A DNA stretch of 57,786 bases, taken from positions 1 through 57,786 of the forward strand of contig CAMPIQ010000006.1 of the NCBI GenBank assembly GCA_946886475.1, written 5' to 3'. A program made the position numbers and the translations under genes. The notes beneath the pieces were generated by a model that worked only from the letters and a program-made list of their open reading frames with translations, had not been told where the DNA came from and ran no database searches. Position 1 is the first letter of the stretch. Every line of letters begins with the position of its first letter. Source of the stretch: an uncultured Chitinophagales bacterium. GTDB taxonomy: Bacteria > Bacteroidota > Bacteroidia > Chitinophagales > Chitinophagaceae. Shown piece after piece: positions 23,864 to 33,610 of this stretch.

Positions 23864-25435
23864 ATGATTGAACAATTAGAACTTTCTAAATTATCCCTGG
23901 ACGATTACCAGCAATTAATAACAGCTATGAAAGCATCCTATCCCGATTGGGGCGGGGGCTTCTGGGCTGTTACTTCCATTCAGAATCTGATAGAACGTTT
24001 TCCCGATGGTCAAATGGTGGTGAAAGTAAATGGTAAAGTGGTTGGTTGTGCTTTATCCATTATAGTGGATTTTGAAAGATTTGAATTGCAACATACATAT
24101 AAACAGATCACGGGAAATTATACATTCAATACACACCAGCCGGATGGTGATGTGCTATATGGAATAGAGATATTTATTCATCCTGATTACCGCGGTTTAA
24201 GGCTGGGACGCAGATTGTATGATGCCAGAAAAGAATTATGCGAGCGACTCAACCTCAAGTCGGTTGTTTTTGGCGGCCGCATCCCCGGATACCACGAGCA
24301 TCCCTCACTTACCCCTAAAGAATATATTCAGAAAGTAAAGAACAGGGAAATACATGATTCAGTACTTTCCTTTCAGCTGTCAAATGATTTTCACGTGGTA
24401 AAGGTTTTAAAAGGCTACATGCCGGAAGACGAGCAAAGTAAAGAGTATGCTGTATTATTGGAGTGGGACAATATTTATTATTCGCCCAAGAATAAAAAAT
24501 CATTTTCACCTTCAAGCTATGTAAGGCTTGGCCTTATTCAATGGCAGATGCGTTCGTACAAGGATCTGGATGAACTTTTCATGCAGATAGAATTTTTTAT
24601 TGATGCGGTTTCTAATTACAAAAGTGATTTTGCGGTATTGCCTGAATTATTCAATGGTCCGCTGATGGCCTCATTCAACCACCTTTCAGAAGCCGAATCC
24701 ATGCGTAAGCTGGCGGAGTTCACTCCCGAAATAAAAGAACGCTTCCTGCAAATGGCCATCCGCTATAACGTTAATATTGTTACAGGCAGTCTTCCTAATA
24801 TTGAAGATAACAGGTTGAAGAATATTGGCTTTCTCTGTCACCGTAATGGCAGGATAGATACTTATGAAAAGATCCATATCACGCCTGATGAAGCCAATAG
24901 CTGGGGTATAAGAGGCGGTGATACTTTACAGGTTTATGATACCGATGCAGGAAAGATCGGTATCCTGATTTGTTATGATGTTGAATTTCCTGAATTACCA
25001 AGACTGCTTGCCGACCAGGGCATGCAGATCCTGATAGTTCCTTTTCTTACCGATACCCAGAACGCTTATATGAGAGTACGTTTGTGCGCTCAGGCCAGAG
25101 CAATAGAAAATGAATGCTATGTGGCCATAACAGGAAGTGTTGGAAATTTGCCAAGAGTTGAAAACATGGATATCCAGTATTCGCAATCGGCTGTATTTAC
25201 TCCCAGCGATTTTGCCTTCCCTTCAAATGCCATTAAAAGTGAAGCTACAGCCAATACGGAAATGATACTCATTGCAGATGTTGACCTTTCGCTTCTTGAT
25301 GAATTACATTCTTATGGAAGCGTGCGTAACCTGAAAGACAGGCGCACTGATTTCTATGATCTCAGGCTTAAAAATGCAAAACAGGAGACCAGGGATGCGC
25401 TTCCCGACGTGGCGGGGGCAAACAGGTTATTCTGA
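23864..25435 (+). CDS. GNAT acetyltransferase - carbon-nitrogen hydrolase fusion
   Basis: A 523-residue cytoplasmic bifunctional protein. Residues 1-200 form a GNAT domain; the acetyl-CoA loop is YRGLRLGRRLYDARKEL at about 109-125. Residues 218-490 form a nitrilase-fold amidohydrolase with the complete catalytic triad Glu261 (LPELF), Lys336 (YEKIHI) and Cys370 (LICYDVEFPE). The C-terminus contains the RTDFYDLR region typical of Bacteroidota members. Likely chemistry: amide hydrolysis plus acetyl transfer on a linked substrate, unknown. Start ATG 23864 opens the GNAT fold; the longer frame from 23804 adds an isoleucine-rich stretch unlike the family. The stop lies 17 nt from the convergent MG2 gene. 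Confidence 0.9.
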   Translation: MIEQLELSKLSLDDYQQLITAMKASYPDWGGGFWAVTSIQNLIERFPDGQMVVKVNGKVVGCALSIIVDFERFELQHTYKQITGNYTFNTHQPDGDVLYGIEIFIHPDYRGLRLGRRLYDARKELCERLNLKSVVFGGRIPGYHEHPSLTPKEYIQKVKNREIHDSVLSFQLSNDFHVVKVLKGYMPEDEQSKEYAVLLEWDNIYYSPKNKKSFSPSSYVRLGLIQWQMRSYKDLDELFMQIEFFIDAVSNYKSDFAVLPELFNGPLMASFNHLSEAESMRKLAEFTPEIKERFLQMAIRYNVNIVTGSLPNIEDNRLKNIGFLCHRNGRIDTYEKIHITPDEANSWGIRGGDTLQVYDTDAGKIGILICYDVEFPELPRLLADQGMQILIVPFLTDTQNAYMRVRLCAQARAIENECYVAITGSVGNLPRVENMDIQYSQSAVFTPSDFAFPSNAIKSEATANTEMILIADVDLSLLDELHSYGSVRNLKDRRTDFYDLRLKNAKQETRDALPDVAGANRLF

Positions 25436-25451
25436 TTTAGTTTTTGATAGA

Positions 25452-27818
25452 TCATTTTACCCGGAAACCGGAAAGTGCAGCAACAGGTTTGCCCTGTGCA
25501 TCAACGCCCTGAACCACCACCAGATAACTTCCCTTATTATCTCCGGTATAAAAATTCACGGCGCTGCTATTAACAACCGGCTGCCAGTACAAGGTATTCC
25601 TTAGATCGGGTATCCTGCTGTTGCGTTGCTGTGCATCGCTATAATCGGGTGAATAAAACTCGCGGTGCAATTGCAAACCTTCATAATCTACGGCAACTGC
25701 TTCAGGTGTTAGGTCAAACCCTTCAAAGTTTTCAGAGTAGGATTTAAAACTTGCAAGGCCATGAAAAACTGAAGAGCCCAAAACATAATTTTTTGTAATT
25801 ACCTCAAGCGCTTTGATCTTAACCGGATCAAAATTGAAGATCAGGTTTGGATTGAAAAGCGGCACACCATCAACAAGAACAAGAATATTATCAGTATAAT
25901 ATTCCCTGTTTAACTCATTGAATAATTTAAAACGCAGGGAGCTGCCACTGGCTTTAACTCCTACATTTACTTCCCTTACATATTCCCTTAAAACCTCTTC
26001 CATGGTGGCGAACCGCTTATAATCATCAAGCCTGTAAGCATTCATAGGTTTGCCGTAAAAAGAAAAAGTGTCTGTTTCCGCCGGCAAAAAGAATTTTTTT
26101 ATGCTGTCGGAACTGTAAATATGCTGTGCCTGCATTCCAATGCTATAGCTTTCCAGTTGAGACTGGCTTGAAGCATTTATTTTGAAGGCCGGTATTTTTT
26201 CTGACGTGAAAGTTTCCGCATAAGGACTTTGTAATTCTATCCGGTAAGTGGAATCGCGTTGCGTATTGGTTTGAAGTATTACTTCTCCAGGCCCGTAATA
26301 ATCCTTTACATCAAAACTTACCATGCCATCATTACCACTCAATGCCGTATACAATTTATATTTTGATCCGGGAATTGAAAGAAAGGCCTGTACGTTCCTG
26401 GCCGGCCGGTTGGTGGTTTTGTCAACCAGCTTTGCAGTGATGAGATGACCGGTGTTCTCATATGGAATTTTAAAAACAGGGTCGCTGTTTAAAATTGTTT
26501 CCCAGTTGAATCTCCTCCATCCATGTGTAAGCATAAGCAGGTCCGCCGTTTTCTTAACCTCTCGTCCTTCATTAAAATAATAACCGGGTTGTTCAATATT
26601 TCCTTTTAGCTCGGAGCTTAACCAGATATATGATAAAATGTTTTCTTCATCCGGTTTTTGCAAAGAATCCGTCTGGAATACTGCAAGGGAAACATTTGAT
26701 TTTTCAACCCCTGGAATACCAACAGTAAGAGATACATTTTCCCGTACGCCATATTCATTTTTCGTTGAATTGATGCTGGTTGTTTTATGGGCAGGCTGGA
26801 TGAAATATAACCGTTCACATACTGGTTGCTTCTCATTATTGAAGATGGTTAATTGCGATACACCCTCTCCCAGGTCAGACCTGTCAACAAGGAAACTGGT
26901 CATGCCATCTGATATCACTGCACGTTTTACAGCTTTAACCTGTTGTCTGGTCTGGGCCATCAAAAATATTTCCGGGTATCCGGACTTTATATTGGTATGT
27001 ACCGTAACACTGATCCTGTCGTTCTCAGCATCTTCAACTGTCATTACATATCCTTTGTCGAAAACTTCTGGTAATGGACTGGCAATAAATCTTCCATCAG
27101 GCAAAACAAAGATCACTTTATATGAAAATCCTGGCCGTGGAGTGAGATCAAAGCTTCCCATACCGAATTTAAATGGAGAAAAAACCGATAAGGTATCATT
27201 GTTCTGGTTAAGAAGGTATCCCTTACCCTCCACACTATTACCTTCCTGGTTAGTGATACGGTAAGCAACTCTTGACTGAATACCCTGTACCAGATTTCCA
27301 CCTTCAGGGAACAGCGCAAGTTCAAATGGAAGAGCAGGAGCCGATTCAACAGCCTCCAGGCTTTTCAAAGGATTCACGATGGTTAATTGCTTTGAATAAA
27401 AATACTCAGCGCCAAGATTTTTCATGGCATTTGTATAGGCACGCAAAGTATAATAACCTGAGGGCAAACTAACCGGTAATTGAAATGAACCATGTCCACC
27501 ATTTTCATCCATGGCTATCCTCGTTCTTACTACTGCTTTGTTTCCGGCATCCAGTATTTCAGCATAAGCAACTTTACTGATGTTTACAGGCTTATTGTTA
27601 AAAGCTTCAAATGCATACATCTTGAACCAAACGATCTCACCTGCTGTATAAAAACTTTTGTCTGAATGAACATACATTTTTTCAGGAACCAGTTTATTAT
27701 TGAAGCTTTCGATCCTTGCTTTAACCGTAGCCAGGTAATCGGTTTGTGCAAAAACGTTTTGTGCTAACAAAACAAAAGAAAAGGCCAGGATATAAATATG
27801 CTTATTTGTATGTTTCAT
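25452..27818 (-). CDS. MG2-domain protein with TonB-plug-like C-terminus, no barrel
   Basis: A 788-residue exported protein with a signal peptide of about 24 residues. Near the N-terminus (about 45-145) there is an alpha-2-macroglobulin MG2-type domain: VHSDKSFYTAGEIVWFKMYAFEA. Further immunoglobulin-like modules follow. At about 600-710 a TonB-receptor plug-like segment appears, with LVDGVPLFNPN around residue 645 and KALEVITKNYVLGSS, but no 22-strand barrel follows and the protein ends near KPVAALSGFRVK. It is the last gene of the receptor/DUF4249 operon, 18 nt after the preceding DUF4249 gene. The role is unknown; it may engage the receptor or a surface polymer. Confidence 0.85.
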   Translation of the reverse strand: MKHTNKHIYILAFSFVLLAQNVFAQTDYLATVKARIESFNNKLVPEKMYVHSDKSFYTAGEIVWFKMYAFEAFNNKPVNISKVAYAEILDAGNKAVVRTRIAMDENGGHGSFQLPVSLPSGYYTLRAYTNAMKNLGAEYFYSKQLTIVNPLKSLEAVESAPALPFELALFPEGGNLVQGIQSRVAYRITNQEGNSVEGKGYLLNQNNDTLSVFSPFKFGMGSFDLTPRPGFSYKVIFVLPDGRFIASPLPEVFDKGYVMTVEDAENDRISVTVHTNIKSGYPEIFLMAQTRQQVKAVKRAVISDGMTSFLVDRSDLGEGVSQLTIFNNEKQPVCERLYFIQPAHKTTSINSTKNEYGVRENVSLTVGIPGVEKSNVSLAVFQTDSLQKPDEENILSYIWLSSELKGNIEQPGYYFNEGREVKKTADLLMLTHGWRRFNWETILNSDPVFKIPYENTGHLITAKLVDKTTNRPARNVQAFLSIPGSKYKLYTALSGNDGMVSFDVKDYYGPGEVILQTNTQRDSTYRIELQSPYAETFTSEKIPAFKINASSQSQLESYSIGMQAQHIYSSDSIKKFFLPAETDTFSFYGKPMNAYRLDDYKRFATMEEVLREYVREVNVGVKASGSSLRFKLFNELNREYYTDNILVLVDGVPLFNPNLIFNFDPVKIKALEVITKNYVLGSSVFHGLASFKSYSENFEGFDLTPEAVAVDYEGLQLHREFYSPDYSDAQQRNSRIPDLRNTLYWQPVVNSSAVNFYTGDNKGSYLVVVQGVDAQGKPVAALSGFRVK

Positions 27819-27836
27819 GTTCTTGTAATAACTTTT

Positions 27837-28958
27837 TTACCAATAAGAAGGCATTGAAAGGTCGCCGCCGCGTTTTGTACAGTCTACGCATGTTGCAGGA
27901 GCCATTTCATAATAATCAACCACGCCGGGAGCTAACTCTCTTGCTCCATAGGGAAGATAAGAAGGCACCCAGGCAGCAATGGAGTCGGGATGGTTTTTTA
28001 CATCGATCGACGGACAGAATGGGCTATAGCTCCAGCTGGCTTCAATGGCAGTAATAAAGATCCTTTTCTCGGTGATGTTGGATGCAGTAAGATAACCAAG
28101 TACACCCTCCATCGGATCTGTAATACACCTTATATTTCCTTTTAGCTCAGAAGGCTGAGGATCGAAAATGGTACCGATCGATTCCGTGTTTTTTTTCATC
28201 AGCTGAAAATATTCATAGGCCGGTTTAGTGATGCTTTGCTGTCTTAATAAAATACTGTAACGGTAACTTAGTTTTTCAGAACCTTCAGGAATGAACTGAA
28301 CCGGCGCTCCGGTTAACACATCCGACTGGAGCTGAGCGGTTGTGCCAATATTGATGGTATTTGAAAAATCATACTTCCAGCACCTGTAATTGTAAGGGAA
28401 CATGGTAGGCACGATGGTAGATCCACCCAGGTATTGGTAAAAAGCAGTGTAATAAGATCTGATCTCCCATGTTTCATCATAATCCCACTTATAATACCTG
28501 GTATTATTGGAGGCATCATGTGTATTCGCCTTTATATGAAGTCCATCAGGCCCTCTTACCCAGGTTACGCTGTCAATTTCAGGAGATTGCCTTACCTCAA
28601 CATAATCGGAAAGGTATTCTTTGCCCAATGCTTTTATTCTAAGCCTGTACTCTTCTCCATAAACCAGGGGAAGCTGGTTATGAACGTAATTACCATTACC
28701 TGTTGCAGTAAACAGGTAAACATCACCGTTAGCATTCTCAACACTAACAGTAGCCTGCGGCACGGGTTTAATTTGTACCGGATCCTCCAGGTTCACAGAC
28801 TGGGTTAATCTTATATTGGTGGGCCCCTGGCCTGCATTTAAAATGCCTTCCACTACCAGTAATGATTTATCCGACGGTCTTAATTCCAGTTCGAATTTAT
28901 CCTTACAACCCGAAAGGACCAGTAGCGCTAATAACAAAAAAATCATTGATGCTCTCAT
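27837..28958 (-). CDS. DUF4249 lipoprotein, long form, copy 2
   Basis: A 373-residue outer-membrane-type lipoprotein with lipobox LSGC (Cys18). DUF4249 signature: LELRPSDKSLLVVEGILNAGQGPTNIRLTQSV near the mature N-terminus, repeated beta strands, then RGGDLSMPSYW at the C-terminus, preceded by the pair CVDC. It is the same length as, and clearly homologous along its whole length to, the gene at 29045-30166, so the two arose by tandem duplication. The gap to the upstream copy is 86 nt and may hold a secondary promoter (TAAATTTC near the start). Confidence 0.9.
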   Translation of the reverse strand: MRASMIFLLLALLVLSGCKDKFELELRPSDKSLLVVEGILNAGQGPTNIRLTQSVNLEDPVQIKPVPQATVSVENANGDVYLFTATGNGNYVHNQLPLVYGEEYRLRIKALGKEYLSDYVEVRQSPEIDSVTWVRGPDGLHIKANTHDASNNTRYYKWDYDETWEIRSYYTAFYQYLGGSTIVPTMFPYNYRCWKYDFSNTINIGTTAQLQSDVLTGAPVQFIPEGSEKLSYRYSILLRQQSITKPAYEYFQLMKKNTESIGTIFDPQPSELKGNIRCITDPMEGVLGYLTASNITEKRIFITAIEASWSYSPFCPSIDVKNHPDSIAAWVPSYLPYGARELAPGVVDYYEMAPATCVDCTKRGGDLSMPSYW

Positions 28959-29044
28959 CAGATTCTGAAATTTATCTATGAATTAAACTTTAAACATTTT
29001 ATATCATCCTTAAACATCCATCCCCGGTAAACAGATTATTCATC

Positions 29045-30166
29045 TCACCAATAGGAAGGCATATTAAGCTTACCACCCCTTATTTCACAATCAACACATA
29101 CATCCGGAGCCATGTAATAATATTCAATTGCTCCCGACAATGTATATTGAGCACCCCAGGGTAAATACTGAGGAACCCATTTTCTGATAGAATCAGGATG
29201 ATTAAATACATCAATTGACTCGCAATCCTGAAAAAAGTGCCAGGCTGTTTCAACTGATGTTATAAAAACTCTTTTTTCGGTAATACCCGAGGCGTTTACA
29301 TACCCAATTACATTTTCAGCCGGATCTGTAATGCATTTGATATTCCCTCTCAATTCTGTAGGCTGCGGATCAAAAATGGTCCCGATATTTTCAGTGGTTC
29401 TCTTCATTAATTGCAGATATTCATAGGCACCCTTCGACAAGGCCTGTTGCTTTACGAGGATGCTGTACCTGAAACTTAATTTATCGGAACCAGATGGAAT
29501 GAATTGAAGTAGTTTTTCACTCACAACGTCCTGCTGCAACTGGGCTGTTGTGCCTAAATTAATAGTTGAGGAACTATCATACAACCAACACCTGTAATGG
29601 AAATAATTAGGAGCGCCAATAATAGTGGTGCCACCTATATATTCAAATTCGGCTGTAAAAAAGGATCTGATTTCCCAGGTTTCATCAAAATCCCAGTTAT
29701 AATACCTGGTATCGTTCGATGCGTCATGCGTGCTTACATATATTTTCAATCCTTCGATATCTTTCTTCCAGGTAATTGAATCAATATCAGGTGATTTTCT
29801 GGCAACTACATAGTCAGAAACATATTCTTTTGCACTCTGGGTTTTTATTCTTAACCTGTATTCATTTCCGTAAACAAGCGGCAATTGGTTATGCATATAT
29901 ATGCCGTTGCCGGATTCAGCAAGCGAATAAATATCGCCATTGATACTTTCAACGGTCAGTACCGCATTAAGAACGGGCTTCCATTGTACGGCGTCATTCA
30001 GTTTTGAAGTTTGAGACAACCTGATTTCGGTGGCGCCCTGACCTGCATTCAACACACCTTCAACCACCAATAGTGAAGAATCCGGATCCTTCAGTTCCGC
30101 ATTATAATTATCCCTGCACCCGGAATGGATGAAGATCAATAATACAATTGGTGAAAATCTGAACAT
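29045..30166 (-). CDS. DUF4249 lipoprotein, long form, copy 1
   Basis: A 373-residue lipoprotein; lipobox HSGC (Cys17). It has the same fold and C-terminal CVDC...MPSYW motif as copy 2; identical blocks include HNQLPLVYG, THDASN, GTIFDPQP and CITDP. The start codon overlaps the TonB receptor's stop by 1 nt (TAATG), so translation is coupled to the receptor. This is the same receptor-then-DUF4249 order as at 8253-11390. A SusD-like accessory function at the outer membrane is inferred from gene order only. Confidence 0.92.
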   Translation of the reverse strand: MFRFSPIVLLIFIHSGCRDNYNAELKDPDSSLLVVEGVLNAGQGATEIRLSQTSKLNDAVQWKPVLNAVLTVESINGDIYSLAESGNGIYMHNQLPLVYGNEYRLRIKTQSAKEYVSDYVVARKSPDIDSITWKKDIEGLKIYVSTHDASNDTRYYNWDFDETWEIRSFFTAEFEYIGGTTIIGAPNYFHYRCWLYDSSSTINLGTTAQLQQDVVSEKLLQFIPSGSDKLSFRYSILVKQQALSKGAYEYLQLMKRTTENIGTIFDPQPTELRGNIKCITDPAENVIGYVNASGITEKRVFITSVETAWHFFQDCESIDVFNHPDSIRKWVPQYLPWGAQYTLSGAIEYYYMAPDVCVDCEIRGGKLNMPSYW

Positions 30167-32919
30167 TAAAACCGGATGTTGAAATTTATAAATGGAATAG
30201 CGCTTCCGAATATTGACAGTTTATATCCGTTTACAAGTCCATTCTCACTTACATAATAAACAGAAAAAGGATTGCGCCGGCCTGTAAGGTTATAAACTCC
30301 TATGGTCCATGAATTGTGTGTACGCTGTTTTACCTTATAGTTCCCATCAATATTGAGTGAAAAGTCGGCACGGATATAATCAGGGATCCTGTATGCATTC
30401 CTGTCCGAATACAATACACGTTGTGAACCGCCATAATAAAAACGGCCTACAGGTAAAGTAATGGGACGGCCGGTGCTATAGGTCATATTCAATGAAAGAC
30501 TGAAGCGGTGGTTCACTTTAAAATTACCCACAGCAGTTACTTCATGCGGCTTGTCGTAATTGGCAGGATACCATTTCCCTCCGTTCACAGGGGTGCTGAT
30601 GGAAGGATCATCCATCTGCAGCAAAATGCGTGAATAGGTATAACTCAGCCAGCCATTGAGCTTGCCCTGTGTTTTCTTGATCATCACTTCTGCACCATAG
30701 GCTTTACCTTTCGTATTCATTACATCTGTTTCAATATGATGATTGAGAACAAGTGTAGCACCAGGTTTATAATCAAGGTAGTTCCTGAGCTTTTTATAAT
30801 ACACTTCAACCGAAGTTTCAATTACGTTTGATTTGAAATTTTTATAAAAGCCTAATGATACCTGGTCGCCCTGCTGGGGCCTGATATTAGGATCGCTCAA
30901 CTTCCAGATATCCGTTGGAGCAATGGCTGTTGTGTTGGACAACATATGGATGTATTGCCTCAGTGAATTGTAAGCCGCCTTTATGGAAAAACTTTCAGAA
31001 AACGCATAACGCATCGAAAGCCTCCATTCTGGTCCCTGATACGTATTGATGATCTTTCCGGCTCCATAGGATCTTGTTTCAACCAGATTACCTTCTTCTT
31101 TAGGCAATCCTTCTGCATAATAATTGATATCCTTTGCACCCAGGTAGTTAAATAATGAATATCGTATTCCGGCATTGATGGAAAATTCCGGAGTTACGTT
31201 AAAACGGTCGGATAAATACACCGCCGATTCAATGGCCTGTTCAGGCGATACAATATCAGGCATGACCAACGACTCATTTCCCCTTGGCGTGAATGAACCC
31301 GGATGTAATAAATATTTAAGAGTACTCAACCCAAAATCAATGCTATGCCTGGCATCCAGACTATAGGTCATGTCTGTTTTAAAATTATACTGGCTGATAT
31401 CAAAGTCAAGTGTATAGGCATTGACCTTATTGCCTTCACTGTAAACCTGGTATTGGTATTTATCATACCCTCCGGAAAACCATGCTACCAGTTTATTACT
31501 GAAATTATGTCTCCACTTCAGATTTACATTCCGGTTGCTGTATCCATAGGTTGTATCGCTGGTGAGATTAAAACGGTCGTTGCTGAAATAGCCGGTAACA
31601 AACAGGTCATTCCTGGGGTTGAACCTGTGGCTGATATTTACATTCCCATCATTAAATGATGCCTTCGACCTGTCATATGGATTGGGCAAAAGATTCAGGA
31701 GCCAGTTGGCATATGTAGTTCGTCCGCCAAGTATAAAAGAAGTTTTATCCTTAACTATGGGACCTTCAATATTGAAACGGCTTGTAACCAGACCAATACC
31801 GGCGGAACCGGTAAATTCTTTTTTATTCCCTTCTCTTAATCCAATGTCAAGTACAGAAGAAAGCCTGCCGCCATATTTTGCCGGGATGCTGCTTTTATAT
31901 AATTCAATATCCTTTACTATCTCTGGGTTGAAAGCTGAGAACATACCAAAGAAGTGTGATGGATTATAAATGGTGGCGCCATTCATCAATACCAGGTTCT
32001 GGTCGGACGATCCACCCCTCACATTAAATCCTGAACTGGCTTCACCAACCGTTTTTACACCTGGCAAAGTAAGTACCACCCGCATTACGTCAGCCTCACC
32101 AAATACAGTGGGCACTCTCTTTATGGATTCGATATTCAACCTTTCAACACCCATCTGCACCCTGTTAATATTAGAAAGACGCTGTGTAGAAACAACAACA
32201 CCCTTTAATACTGAAATCGTTTCCTTCATTTCAATATCCAGGCGGCCTTCATTATATACAATTACCTGGTACCTGGCATCTTTCATTCCTATGCCCTGAA
32301 CATTCAGGCTGTATTGACCGGGAGGCAGCGTTAAAGTATAATAACCATATTGGTCTGTTAAGGCCCCCAGGTTAAGATTTTCAACATAAATGGAAGCATT
32401 GATTACCGGCTCTCCCGATTTTTCATTCCTGATAAATCCGCTAAGTGCTATTTGTTCTGCTCCAAATGTATTTGACTTGACGCCCACTTCATATACCTTA
32501 TTCTCTGATGTCATCTTCTTCACATTCTTCGCATCCATTGCATTCATCAGCTTCGCGGTATTATCTGTTTTTTCTGACTGGTCGTTGTGAAAAAAACCGG
32601 GTGGCAATGAAGTTAGGATCTGAACTTTTCTTGTAATAAAAACACGGTTGGAGGCATCAACTGAAAAATGCACATCCGTATTTTTGAATGCCTGCTGCAG
32701 TAATGACTCCAAAGGCTGGTCCTTTACGGATACATTAATTCTCAGGCTGTCCAGCTGCCTGGCATCATAATAAAAAAAGTAAGGGGTCTGCCCTTCCACC
32801 TGTTTAAAAAATTGTTCTGCAGTGAGGTTCCTGAATTCACCTGAAACAAGAGGTTGTTGTGCCTTAGCAACCAGGCCTGTTATAATGAATGCACATAATA
32901 ATAATAAAGATCGCAACAT
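30166..32919 (-). CDS. TonB-dependent receptor with STN domain
   Basis: A 917-residue outer-membrane receptor. Order: signal peptide (1-20); secretin/TonB short N-terminal (STN) domain (about 25-97: NLTAEQFFKQVEGQTPYFFYYD); linker; carboxypeptidase-regulatory-like domain (about 158-235); plug (about 255-370) with GGSSDQNLVLMNGATIYNPSHFFG; then a 22-strand barrel ending in NFNIRF. An STN domain usually signals to an anti-sigma factor, but no sigma/anti-sigma genes are visible nearby. It is translationally chained on both sides: 1 nt after the upstream unknown gene and a 1-nt overlap with DUF4249 copy 1. Substrate unknown. Confidence 0.95.
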   Translation of the reverse strand: MLRSLLLLCAFIITGLVAKAQQPLVSGEFRNLTAEQFFKQVEGQTPYFFYYDARQLDSLRINVSVKDQPLESLLQQAFKNTDVHFSVDASNRVFITRKVQILTSLPPGFFHNDQSEKTDNTAKLMNAMDAKNVKKMTSENKVYEVGVKSNTFGAEQIALSGFIRNEKSGEPVINASIYVENLNLGALTDQYGYYTLTLPPGQYSLNVQGIGMKDARYQVIVYNEGRLDIEMKETISVLKGVVVSTQRLSNINRVQMGVERLNIESIKRVPTVFGEADVMRVVLTLPGVKTVGEASSGFNVRGGSSDQNLVLMNGATIYNPSHFFGMFSAFNPEIVKDIELYKSSIPAKYGGRLSSVLDIGLREGNKKEFTGSAGIGLVTSRFNIEGPIVKDKTSFILGGRTTYANWLLNLLPNPYDRSKASFNDGNVNISHRFNPRNDLFVTGYFSNDRFNLTSDTTYGYSNRNVNLKWRHNFSNKLVAWFSGGYDKYQYQVYSEGNKVNAYTLDFDISQYNFKTDMTYSLDARHSIDFGLSTLKYLLHPGSFTPRGNESLVMPDIVSPEQAIESAVYLSDRFNVTPEFSINAGIRYSLFNYLGAKDINYYAEGLPKEEGNLVETRSYGAGKIINTYQGPEWRLSMRYAFSESFSIKAAYNSLRQYIHMLSNTTAIAPTDIWKLSDPNIRPQQGDQVSLGFYKNFKSNVIETSVEVYYKKLRNYLDYKPGATLVLNHHIETDVMNTKGKAYGAEVMIKKTQGKLNGWLSYTYSRILLQMDDPSISTPVNGGKWYPANYDKPHEVTAVGNFKVNHRFSLSLNMTYSTGRPITLPVGRFYYGGSQRVLYSDRNAYRIPDYIRADFSLNIDGNYKVKQRTHNSWTIGVYNLTGRRNPFSVYYVSENGLVNGYKLSIFGSAIPFINFNIRF

Positions 32920-32920
32920 G

Positions 32921-33610
32921 TCAGCGGCTTAATTGGTTATAATAACTGATAACTGTGGTAAGAAATGCCCCGGGGGTTTTCCTGTATTTTAATCCACTGC
33001 CTTTTAAACGTGATCTTACCTCGTTTTTTTTATCCTTCACCAGGTTCATCACATCTTTTTCATTTCTTACCGTATAAAGAATTCCATCCTTCATAATATA
33101 AAAAGTATTCTTCTCAACGATCTTCCTTTCAACCCTGCCGGGTAACAGGATCTCATCAATCTTTTTAGTATGCTTCGCATAAAGGCTAAGAGCACCTACT
33201 AATATCTCCTGGTAAACGCCTCCTCCTTTGCCATTAAGATCAGGCAAATTCACAAATCTTAAATCATCCATAGTAAATGAACTGATCCGGGGTGTGAATA
33301 GTATAACGCCGGTAAAACCATTAAAATGCCTGAGGATCACCTCATCCTTAACCAGGTCATATTTAAGGAAAACACCGGTGTATGGCTGGTCCCGGTACAC
33401 GATGGTTCCCTTTTGCCAGTCGATGGTATTGAGATAAGCCATTCCTTCAATAGAAGAAGAATAACCAATGTGTTCTATCCCATTATAGATAGAGCTATTG
33501 GAGTCGGCTTGTGGAATAAAGGATAAAATTCCGAATGCAGACGTATCTGTCTGGGCAATAGCCAGCTTGCAGCAAACCAATGCAAACAAGGTGAAAAATA
33601 GTTTTCTCAT
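32921..33610 (-). CDS. Exported hypothetical protein, first gene of the TonB receptor cluster
   Basis: A 229-residue protein with a signal peptide (about 1-20, LAIAQ) and no recognised domain. The body is beta-rich (YLNTIDWQKGTIVYRDQPYTGVFLKYDLVKDEVILR), followed by Lys-rich segments and RKTPGAFLTTVISYYNQLSR at the end. Start ATG 33610 precedes the signal peptide; the frame opens 15 nt earlier. The stop codon is 1 nt from the receptor ATG (TGACATG), so it is tightly co-translated. A similar uncharacterised protein is often found before STN-type receptors in Bacteroidota, which hints at a dedicated partner role. Confidence 0.8.
   Translation of the reverse strand: MRKLFFTLFALVCCKLAIAQTDTSAFGILSFIPQADSNSSIYNGIEHIGYSSSIEGMAYLNTIDWQKGTIVYRDQPYTGVFLKYDLVKDEVILRHFNGFTGVILFTPRISSFTMDDLRFVNLPDLNGKGGGVYQEILVGALSLYAKHTKKIDEILLPGRVERKIVEKNTFYIMKDGILYTVRNEKDVMNLVKDKKNEVRSRLKGSGLKYRKTPGAFLTTVISYYNQLSR

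Noticed and set aside
26638..27264. 208-codon open frame opposite the MG2-plug gene
   Set aside because: It lies fully inside a conserved exported protein on the other strand and shows no domain or signal of its own.
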